DNA from: Elusimicrobiota bacterium
Lineage (GTDB): Bacteria; CG03; SLGR01; JAGXOG01
Reading direction: 5' to 3'
Length of the DNA: 5,672 nucleotides
Assembly: GCA_027858455.1 (NCBI GenBank)
Contig: JAQICQ010000046.1
Coordinates: 1 to 5,672, forward strand
The notes beneath the pieces are model-generated. The model saw only the letters and a list, made by a program, of their open reading frames with translations, had not been told where the DNA came from and did no database searches. This document shows, piece by piece, positions 1-5,468 of the stretch. Position 1 is the first letter of the stretch. Every line of letters begins with the position of its first letter. The position numbers and the translations under genes are program-made.

Positions 1-305
1 TATCTTTCCTTAGCAACGGTTGTTTCAGAGCGGCACTTTAAATGTTTTATAGAAACATGCTACTTATTATTATTATTATTATTTAGGCTCTGTCAAATAA
101 AAAAGAGATTAAATATACAAATTAAACGGCGTTCCGGAATAACATTATGCGGATAAATGATAATAATAATATGCCTGCTTATTTATTGGTTTTTATGCAA
201 AAGATTTGTTTTTTAGACTCCGTCCGAAAAGCTGCATATATGTTTTTTTTGGACTTTGTTACGTATTTTGTTACAACCCGGCACAGCTTTAAAATTTAGA
301 TTTGT
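1..305. other. AT-rich intergenic region without a recognisable gene
   Basis: This stretch lies downstream of rplT and runs to the window edge. I find no credible coding sequence, tRNA or other RNA gene. Visible structure is limited. There is a (TTA)6 tract at 64-81, with a related AT-only run (gataataataatat) near 159-172. There is a small inverted repeat, ATGTTT-TATAG-AAACAT, at 42-58. TTTGTTAC occurs twice at 255-262 and 267-274. A 13-base imperfect direct repeat (11 of 13 matching) lies at 82-94 and 212-224. I see no clear GC-rich hairpin plus U-run that would end the rplT transcript. pheS and pheT, which often follow rplT, are not immediately downstream. Confidence 0.6.
64..81. repeat. 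(TTA)6 trinucleotide repeat
   Basis: Six perfect tandem TTA units followed by TTTA, in non-coding DNA. Tracts of this type can change length by replication slippage. No gene or promoter is visibly tied to it here, so I assign no function. Confidence 0.85.
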
Positions 306-656
306 TTATACTGCTTTTTTGGAAATTGCCGCAATCCGGGCAAAAGAATCACTGTCTTTTACAGCAATCTGCTGCAAGACTTTTCTGTTTACAGCAATGC
401 CTTCTTTTTTAAGTCCGTGTATAAATTTAGAATAACTTATTCCCTCTTTAGTGCATGCTGCATTAATCCTGGTAATCCAGAGGCGGCGCATCTCTCTTTT
501 TTTGTTTTTTCTGTCCCTTGTAGAATACTGCCAGCTCTTTTCTACCTGATTTTTAGCATTGCGGTATCTCTTGCTTTTTGCATGAGCATACCCCTTAGCC
601 TCTTTAAGTATTTTTTTATGTTTTCTCTTTTTTGTTGTTCCGCGTTTAACTCTCAT
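306..656 (-). CDS. rplT: 50S ribosomal protein L20
   Basis: Encodes a 116-residue, strongly basic protein that matches bacterial L20 over its full length. L20 is an early assembly protein that binds 23S rRNA in the large subunit. Family signatures are the MRVKRG start, a basic N-terminal extension with KGYAHAKSKRYRNAK, the conserved RRLWITRINAA core near residues 58-67, and FIHGLKKEGI near 78-87. The length is normal for the family (about 117-120). The ATG is two bases past the rpmI stop, with a weak AGG Shine-Dalgarno inside the end of rpmI, so translation is probably coupled. It is the last gene of infC-rpmI-rplT. In several bacteria L20 represses this operon by binding its mRNA; I could not identify such an mRNA site here. 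Confidence 0.97.
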   Translation of the reverse strand: MRVKRGTTKKRKHKKILKEAKGYAHAKSKRYRNAKNQVEKSWQYSTRDRKNKKREMRRLWITRINAACTKEGISYSKFIHGLKKEGIAVNRKVLQQIAVKDSDSFARIAAISKKAV

Positions 657-658
657 AT

Positions 659-856
659 TTATTTACCTAACAATTTCTTGATATTCTTCTTTTCTTTGCC
701 GCCGACAAGCCCAGCCGCACGAAGTTTTCTTCGCTGTTTAGGGGACTTTTTGCTCTTAAGGTGACCTGCACCCGCATGGTGACGCTTTACCTTGCCTTTA
801 GCGGTTACTTTAAATCTTTTCTTTGTTCCTGAATGTGTTTTATTTTTATTTGCCAT
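659..856 (-). CDS. rpmI: 50S ribosomal protein L35
   Basis: Encodes a 65-residue, Lys/Arg-rich protein with the L35 pattern: KTHSGTKKRFKVTAKGKVKRHHAG near residues 6-29, then HLKSKKSPKQRRKLR near 32-45. L35 is a small protein of the large ribosomal subunit. The length is typical. I chose the ATG at 856 because MANKNKTHSG is the family-like N-terminus and a GGAG lies 8 bases upstream. A longer in-frame reading from a TTG at 901 would only run into infC. The gene overlaps the 3' end of infC by 11 bases in another frame, and its stop is two bases before rplT, so all three genes are tightly coupled. Confidence 0.97.
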   Translation of the reverse strand: MANKNKTHSGTKKRFKVTAKGKVKRHHAGAGHLKSKKSPKQRRKLRAAGLVGGKEKKNIKKLLGK

Positions 857-1376
857 TTTCGTTCTCCGGTCTAAACAATACTGACATACTGTAGCCCTCA
901 AATTTCGGCTCAGACTGATAAGTAGCCCTTCCCTCTAATTCTTTCATAATACCGGCCAGAATTTCACGGCCGACTTCAAGGTGTTCCCTCTGGCGGCCCC
1001 TAAAAAACATATTAACCTTCACATTATGCCCTTTGTCCAAAAAATTAGTTATCTTATTAAATTTAACCTTAAGGTCATTCTTCCCGATATTGGGACTCAT
1101 TCTAATCTGTTTAAGCTGTTTAGATTTTGATTTCTTTTTTTCTTCTTTCTTCTTTTTCTTTAATTCAAAGTAATAACGGTTATAATCCATAACCTTACAG
1201 ACCGGAATTTTAGCTCCGGGCGCGACTTCCACCAAATCCAAGTCTTTAGAGCGGGCAACCTTAAGAGCCTCCCGGGTATCTACTACCCCTCTATTATTAC
1301 CCTCATCGTCTATAAAACGAACGCTGGATGCCCTTATTTCACTGTTTATTCTTAACTTTTTGTTTGCTTTTACTAT
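846..1376 (-). CDS. infC: Translation initiation factor IF-3, probable ATA start
   Basis: Encodes IF3, which binds the 30S subunit, prevents premature 50S joining and favours correct start codons and initiator tRNA. The frame is open upstream of the first ordinary start (a TTG at 1241), and that upstream part is clearly IF3. It reads KANKKLRINSEIRASSVRFIDDE, then GVVDTREALKVARSKDLDLVEVAPGAKIPVCKVMDYNRYYFE. No ATG, GTG or TTG lies in frame between 1241 and the upstream stop at 1413-1415. The ATA at 1374-1376 sits 7 bases after TAAGGAG and gives 176 residues, a normal IF3 length. A Lys-rich linker near residues 73-87 separates the N-domain from the C-domain (QIRMSPNIGKNDLKVK onward). Non-canonical start codons are a known IF3 trait and allow IF3 to limit its own synthesis. 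The product is certain; the exact start is inferred. Confidence 0.95.
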   Translation of the reverse strand: MVKANKKLRINSEIRASSVRFIDDEGNNRGVVDTREALKVARSKDLDLVEVAPGAKIPVCKVMDYNRYYFELKKKKKEEKKKSKSKQLKQIRMSPNIGKNDLKVKFNKITNFLDKGHNVKVNMFFRGRQREHLEVGREILAGIMKELEGRATYQSEPKFEGYSMSVLFRPENENGK

Positions 1377-1383
1377 GAATCTG

Positions 1384-1390
1384 CTCCTTA
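1384..1390 (-). promoter_or_regulatory. Shine-Dalgarno that sets the infC start
   Basis: The minus strand reads TAAGGAG here, a near-perfect anti-16S match. It lies 7 bases before the in-frame ATA at 1374-1376. It is the main evidence for starting IF3 at ATA, because no ATG, GTG or TTG lies nearby in this frame. Confidence 0.8.
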
Positions 1391-1406
1391 TTTTTTCTGT
1401 CTCTAA

Positions 1407-1435
1407 CTTATATCAAATAGTTTACTCTATGTCAA
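1407..1435 (-). promoter_or_regulatory. Probable sigma70-type promoter of infC-rpmI-rplT
   Basis: On the minus strand there is a perfect -35 TTGACA (1430-1435), a 17-base spacer and a -10 TATAAG (1407-1412, five of six consensus bases). Transcription would start near 1400, giving a leader of only about 24 bases before the infC ATA. That leaves no room for a long structured leader upstream of infC. Confidence 0.75.
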
Positions 1436-1452
1436 GCAGTGTATCTTTCTAA

Positions 1453-1481
1453 AAATACATAGCAATCCACATTATGTATTT
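1453..1481. repeat. Perfect 9-bp inverted repeat in the divergent regulatory region
   Basis: The arms are AAATACATA (1453-1461) and TATGTATTT (1473-1481), separated by 11 bases. The repeat lies between the two divergent promoters, so it is more likely an operator than a terminator. Its right arm touches the first base of the adjacent CRP-type palindrome. The centres of the two palindromes are about 21.5 bases apart, close to two helical turns. No regulator is identified. Confidence 0.6.
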
Positions 1482-1496
1482 GTGACTTTTGTCACA
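1481..1496. promoter_or_regulatory. CRP/FNR-family-type operator, TGTGA-N6-TCACA
   Basis: The sequence TGTGACTTTTGTCACA is a perfect 16-base palindrome around TTTT. It has both half-sites of the E. coli CRP consensus, TGTGA and TCACA, with the exact six-base spacing. Its centre is at 1488.5. It overlaps the candidate -35 of the downstream kinase promoter and lies about 88 bases upstream of the predicted infC transcription start. A regulator of the CRP/FNR superfamily is the natural candidate, but none is encoded in this window and many family members share similar sites. Confidence 0.65.
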
Positions 1497-1518
1497 GAAT
1501 TGATTTAATAAATATTAT
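1489..1518 (+). promoter_or_regulatory. Candidate promoter of the histidine kinase operon
   Basis: A -35-like TTGTCA (1489-1494, five of six) is followed after 18 bases by TATTAT (1513-1518, five of six), predicting a start near 1525. A second TATTAT at 1518-1523 would start near 1530 and place the CRP-type palindrome at about -41.5, the class II activator position. The region is very AT-rich, so several -10 choices exist. The kinase ATG follows at 1544 with a weak AAGG at 1531-1534. Confidence 0.5.
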
Positions 1519-1543
1519 ATTATATAGTCAAAGGCAAAATATA

Positions 1544-4132
1544 ATGAAAGATAAAAAATATGTAAATTTACCGGACAGCTATAAAGATTCTTTAGGCGGT
1601 ATATTTAAAAAGATATCAGCCGAGATTGAAAAATATTTCAATCAAAAAGATTTTATTCCGGAAGAAGGATTGATAAAAATATCAGACCAGCGCTATATCC
1701 TTATGCGGTCGCCTTCCCTTTCTGTTGATTTTTTTAAGACAGTAAGGGAGATATATAAAAAATCCGGCAAATCAGGTGCCGATGATTTTACCCGGCAGTT
1801 CCTCTTTGACCTGGCACATTCCATGGGGATAAACGACGCTAAAAATTTCCATAAAAAATTAAATCTAAAATTACCCCCTGAAAAATTAGCGGCCGGGCCT
1901 TTTCATTTTGCGTTTTCCGGATGGGCCCATGTCAATATTCTTGATGGTTCAAATCCCGTGCCCGGTAAAAATTTTATTCTCATATATAACCATGCCAATT
2001 CTTTTGAAGCCGGCGCCTGGCTTAAAGATGAACTCCAGCCGACTTCTCCGGTATGCATAATGAACGCAGGCTATTCATCTGGATGGTGCGAGATAAGTTT
2101 TGATACTCCGCTTATCGCAACCGAACTTACCTGCAGGGCCGCCGGAGACAAAGAATGCAAATTCCTCATGGCTCCGCCGTCAATGATTCAAAAGCATCTT
2201 AAGAAGTATTCAGAATCTCATCCGGAAGCAGGTAAAGTCGTATCCGGATACAACATACCGGATTTTTTTAATCTAAAAAAACGCGAAGAGCAATTACAGG
2301 AAACTTCGGAAAAACTCAAACTTGCTTTCCAAAATTCAAACGACGCTATAGTATGGGCCGACCCCCCTACAAGAAAGATTATAAATGTAAACCGCGCAGC
2401 CGAAAAGCTTTTCGGCCGCAAAAAATCCGAACTTGTAGGGAAACTGGTTTCCATACTTCACCCCCCTGGAAAAGAAAAGAAATACATGAGAATATTTGAC
2501 AGGGATATAAACAGCGCCGGCGTACAATCCAGCCGGGGTGAAATAATAACAAAATCAGGCGCTTTGAAGCAGGTAGTCATATTTCCGTCCGTCAGCCGTA
2601 TCGGAGAGAAAAATATCATCCAGGGCATCTTTAAGGATAGTACACCTAAAGTAAAAACAGAGACAAAACTTGCAGAGGCAGAAAAAAAATATGCCAACTT
2701 GCTGAATAATCTTCCCAACCCGGTTATTCTATTTACTTCGGAAGGAAAAATAACCTATACAAATAAAAGTTTCCGGGAAATCTTCGGATATTCAAAAGAT
2801 AAGATAAAAAACCTTACCATAAAAAAGATATTAGACCCTTCCGAAAAAAAACTTTTTCTTACAAACCTGCCGGAAGATATAAAAGACATAAGAAAACCAA
2901 CTGTTTATAAATTTATCACAAAATCCGGAGAGACACTTCTGCTTGAAAACAGCATAAGCTTCCGGAAGGAAAACGGAGGCCCTTCTTATATGTCGGTATG
3001 CCGGGACATAACCGAAAAAGCCGACTACTTAAGAAAACTTGAGGCGTCACGGACAAGATTAAATATCTTATTTAACTTTGCCCCCTATGCAGTATTTACC
3101 ACCAATTACACAGGATACATAACTGTTGCTAACGACCGGGCTTTAAAACTTTTCGGCAAAAGGAGAAAGGATGTAATCGGTCATTCTCTCCTTGAATCGG
3201 ATTTCTTATCCCTAAAAAACATAGCGAAAATGACTAAATTATTCTTTAAGAAAAACAATAAATCCGACCAAACTCCGACAAACATCACCCTCTCCTCGCG
3301 CGGTCGGCAGGAAACACTCGTTGAAATTATCTCCCATTCTATAACCATAGAAAATGAACGCCTTAAACTCTTTATCGCACGGGATATCACAAAGCATGAA
3401 GAGATGCAGAAACAAATCATTGAGAACGAAAAAAAATACCGGTCGATTTTCGAGCTCTCTCCGGAAGTAATCATGCAAATAGACAAAAAAGGTATCATCA
3501 GGGAGGTAAACGAGCGCATCTATCCACGGACAGGTTACCGGGCCGAAGAGCTCAAAGGCGAATCTATATTTAACATCCCTCTCCTTTCTAAAGAAAGCAA
3601 AAAAACAGTAATGAAAAATTTTACAAAGCGTCTTTTGGGCAAACAGATAGACCCTTATAATCTTGAGATAATCACAAAGTCCGGTAAAAAGCTTATAGCT
3701 AAACTATATGCTGCCGCAATTAAAGACAGCTCAGGCCATACAACAGGTGAAATTGTAATGATGCCCGATATTACCTTTGAGATAAATGCAAAAAAAGAGC
3801 TTGAAGAACACCATGCCAACCTTGAAAGACTCATCAAAGACAGAACAAGCCTTTTATCCAAAGAAGTATCTCATCGCAAAAAGAGTGAAGAAAATTTAAG
3901 TCGGTCAAATGAAGAACTGGCAAGTTTTGCCTATACTATAAGCCACGATATGAAAGCTCCGTTTCGGGCTATGCAGGCTTTTACTTCATTTCTCGAAAAG
4001 AGCGCCAAAGAGAAATTATCCGATGAAGAAAAAGACTACATTAATGAAATCCGGTCGGCGGTAGAGAGGATGGACGAAATGATGGAAGGACTTCTTAAAC
4101 ACAGCAGGATAACTTCAGTTAAGAACCCCTAA
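1544..4132 (+). CDS. XylR_N/V4R and multi-PAS sensor histidine kinase, N-terminal part ending at HisKA
   Basis: This 862-residue soluble protein has no signal peptide or membrane segment visible. Residues about 35-215 match the XylR_N plus V4R (4-vinyl reductase-like) sensor found in aromatic-responsive regulators, including IKISDQRYILMR, SVDFFKTVREIY and NAGYSSGWCE. C171, E194, C197 and C205 reproduce the spacing of the zinc site I recall from the phenol sensor MopR (C155, E178, C181, C189). Four PAS-like domains follow near 258-372, 380-495, 502-618 and 628-746, then a coiled coil (about 748-795). The HisKA domain is phytochrome-like: FAYTISHDMKAPFRAM with H801 as phosphoacceptor, ending LLKHSRITSVKNP. 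A TAA then stops translation where the ATPase domain should begin. That domain lies immediately downstream in the same frame, so alone this product cannot autophosphorylate in cis. The ligand is unknown; an aromatic compound is only suggested by family. AAGG lies 9 bases before the ATG. Confidence 0.88.
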   Translation: MKDKKYVNLPDSYKDSLGGIFKKISAEIEKYFNQKDFIPEEGLIKISDQRYILMRSPSLSVDFFKTVREIYKKSGKSGADDFTRQFLFDLAHSMGINDAKNFHKKLNLKLPPEKLAAGPFHFAFSGWAHVNILDGSNPVPGKNFILIYNHANSFEAGAWLKDELQPTSPVCIMNAGYSSGWCEISFDTPLIATELTCRAAGDKECKFLMAPPSMIQKHLKKYSESHPEAGKVVSGYNIPDFFNLKKREEQLQETSEKLKLAFQNSNDAIVWADPPTRKIINVNRAAEKLFGRKKSELVGKLVSILHPPGKEKKYMRIFDRDINSAGVQSSRGEIITKSGALKQVVIFPSVSRIGEKNIIQGIFKDSTPKVKTETKLAEAEKKYANLLNNLPNPVILFTSEGKITYTNKSFREIFGYSKDKIKNLTIKKILDPSEKKLFLTNLPEDIKDIRKPTVYKFITKSGETLLLENSISFRKENGGPSYMSVCRDITEKADYLRKLEASRTRLNILFNFAPYAVFTTNYTGYITVANDRALKLFGKRRKDVIGHSLLESDFLSLKNIAKMTKLFFKKNNKSDQTPTNITLSSRGRQETLVEIISHSITIENERLKLFIARDITKHEEMQKQIIENEKKYRSIFELSPEVIMQIDKKGIIREVNERIYPRTGYRAEELKGESIFNIPLLSKESKKTVMKNFTKRLLGKQIDPYNLEIITKSGKKLIAKLYAAAIKDSSGHTTGEIVMMPDITFEINAKKELEEHHANLERLIKDRTSLLSKEVSHRKKSEENLSRSNEELASFAYTISHDMKAPFRAMQAFTSFLEKSAKEKLSDEEKDYINEIRSAVERMDEMMEGLLKHSRITSVKNP

Positions 4133-4138
4133 GAAACC

Positions 4139-4621
4139 GTGAATACAATAAAAATAGTGGAAGATGTCCTTGCCGAACTTAAGATGGATATAAAAAAAGC
4201 GGACGCGGATATTAAAACAACCAAAAACTTTCCGGAAATTTACTGCGACCCGACAAAGATAAAAGAGGTCTTTAGAAACCTTATTGCCAATGGCTTAAAG
4301 TTTACTTCTAATACAGAAAAGCGACCGGAGATTGAAATAGGATATAAATTAAGAAAAAAAGAAGTAGAATTTTTTGTAAAAGACAACGGAATCGGAATAA
4401 AAAAAGAATTTCAAGAAAAAATATTTGAGATATTCAGGAAACTGCATCCCGTGGGAGAATACGAGGGAACCGGCATAGGGCTGGCCAATGTTAAAAAAAT
4501 TATTAACGAGCATAAAGGCAAAATAACCATTGAATCTAAAGACGGCGAGGGAAGCACTTTTTATTTCACTATACCGCTGAATTTAAAGGAAAAAAACATA
4601 TATAAGAGGAGAAAAAGATGA
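4139..4621 (+). CDS. Histidine kinase ATPase domain, separated C-terminal part
   Basis: This frame encodes 160 residues of a HATPase_c (GHKL) domain, the ATP-binding catalytic half of a histidine kinase. The N box is at 47-56 (NLIANGLKFT, N51), the G1 box at 82-86 (DNGIG), the F box at 95-102 (IFEIFRKL) and the G2 box at 110-116 (GTGIGLA), all intact. It has no HisKA helix or histidine of its own. It is in the same frame as the upstream kinase and only six bases follow the TAA before the GTG at 4139. That GTG has no Shine-Dalgarno, unlike the two receiver genes downstream. I therefore think it is the C-terminal part of one kinase of about 1,025 codons broken by a single stop codon. A real split gene translated by reinitiation is the alternative. 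Its stop overlaps the next start as ATGA. Confidence 0.8.
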   Translation: MNTIKIVEDVLAELKMDIKKADADIKTTKNFPEIYCDPTKIKEVFRNLIANGLKFTSNTEKRPEIEIGYKLRKKEVEFFVKDNGIGIKKEFQEKIFEIFRKLHPVGEYEGTGIGLANVKKIINEHKGKITIESKDGEGSTFYFTIPLNLKEKNIYKRRKR

Positions 4622-5058
4622 GCAAACCTATAAAATTTTTACTTATTGAAGACAATATGACCGACATAAAAATAACCGAACTTATATTTAAAAAAGCTAA
4701 AATAAACAATAGTCTGTCGGTTGTGAAAACCGGTGAAGAAGCATTAAAATATCTTAAAAACCAGGACCAATACATCAACGATGAACAGTATCCCGCCCCC
4801 GATGTCATTCTTATGGATATAAAGATGCCGGGAATAGACGGTTTTGACACTACCGAACATATAAGAAAGCTGGATAATTACAAAAACATACCAATAATAA
4901 TTCTTACCACCTCGGTCCGGCCTGACGATGTAAATAAAAGTTTTGAAATCGGAGCAAACGACTATATACCTAAACCAATTACTGTTGAGAACCTGATGAG
5001 TTCCCTGAGCAAACTCGGGTTCACCATGACTATATTTAAAAGAGGAGAAACAGCATGA
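4618..5058 (+). CDS. Single-domain response regulator, Rcp1-like
   Basis: A stand-alone receiver domain of 146 residues with no output domain. E11 and D12 form the acidic pocket, D67 in ILMDIKMPG is the phosphoacceptor, T97/T98 is the switch position and K119-P120 is the conserved Lys-Pro. The loop before D67 is long (QYINDEQYPAPD), as in the Rcp1-type regulators that partner phytochrome-like kinases. This fits the HisKA type encoded upstream. The ATG overlaps the ATPase stop (ATGA) and has a strong AGAGGAG six bases upstream. It probably accepts phosphate from H801 of the neighbouring kinase and acts through protein contacts or phosphotransfer; the target is unknown. Confidence 0.93.
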   Translation: MSKPIKFLLIEDNMTDIKITELIFKKAKINNSLSVVKTGEEALKYLKNQDQYINDEQYPAPDVILMDIKMPGIDGFDTTEHIRKLDNYKNIPIIILTTSVRPDDVNKSFEIGANDYIPKPITVENLMSSLSKLGFTMTIFKRGETA

Positions 5059-5468
5059 CTATTAAAATTCTAATTATTGACGATAATGAAAAAGACATAA
5101 AGATTATGAAACATCAGTTAGCTAACTCGGGGTATGAAAATATAGTTACCGCCTTAACCGGAGAAAAAGGTATTGAAACAGCAAAAAAAGAAAACCCGGA
5201 TATAACAATTATAGACACCGTTCTTCCGGGAATAGACGGGTTTGAGGTATGCCGACAGATTAAAAATGACGATTCCCTGCAAACTAAGGCCATAATTATA
5301 ACCGGAAAAATACGGGCGGTGGACGCCCTCGAAGCGCGCTCGGCCGGCGCAGACGAATACACGGTTAAGGCCTATGACTTTCAGCCGCTTGTAAATGCAA
5401 TAAACAATATTGCTAATGAATACCCGCCAGCTGATAAAGAATCTTATAGACGATGTCCGGCGATATAA
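5055..5468 (+). CDS. Response regulator receiver domain, probably the N-terminal part of a REC-GGDEF protein
   Basis: The receiver domain covers residues 1 to about 120 of 137. D9 and D10 form the acidic pocket, D54 in IIDTVLPGIDGF is the phosphoacceptor, T83 is the switch position and K105 is the conserved lysine, followed by Ala rather than the usual Pro. The start overlaps the previous stop (ATGA) and has AGAGGAG seven bases upstream. After helix 5 (PLVNAINNIA) the last 17 residues, rich in Pro, Arg and charged residues, do not look like a receiver end or linker. The +1 frame over the same DNA instead reads as a helical linker leading into GGDEF. The natural product is probably REC-coiled coil-GGDEF, interrupted near 5404-5430; a stand-alone receiver is the alternative. 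Confidence 0.88.
   Translation: MTIKILIIDDNEKDIKIMKHQLANSGYENIVTALTGEKGIETAKKENPDITIIDTVLPGIDGFEVCRQIKNDDSLQTKAIIITGKIRAVDALEARSAGADEYTVKAYDFQPLVNAINNIANEYPPADKESYRRCPAI

Noticed and set aside
1..153. Plus-strand frame open from the window edge to a TAA at 154
   Set aside because: It includes a run of six Leu codons from the (TTA)6 tract and no recognisable motif. The composition looks non-coding.
213..230. Small GAC/GTC hairpin as terminator of the rplT transcript
   Set aside because: The stem is only about four base pairs, and on the minus strand it is followed by an A-rich rather than a U-rich stretch.
417..764. 115-codon plus-strand open frame antisense to rplT and rpmI
   Set aside because: The minus strand encodes full-length L20 and L35. 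The plus frame is a Phe/Leu-rich complement of their Lys-rich codons and has no family resemblance.
846..1241. Short form of IF3 starting at the TTG at 1241
   Set aside because: It would remove most of the conserved IF3 N-domain, which is clearly encoded upstream in the same frame, and no Shine-Dalgarno favours it over the ATA at 1376.
2218..3861. Several antisense open frames inside the kinase gene
   Set aside because: They lie opposite a well-supported kinase frame with continuous domains and show no domain of their own.
4130..4132. Stop codon recoded as a special amino acid
   Set aside because: The codon is TAA. Selenocysteine uses TGA and pyrrolysine uses TAG, and TAA is used as a normal stop in neighbouring genes such as infC, rpmI and rplT.
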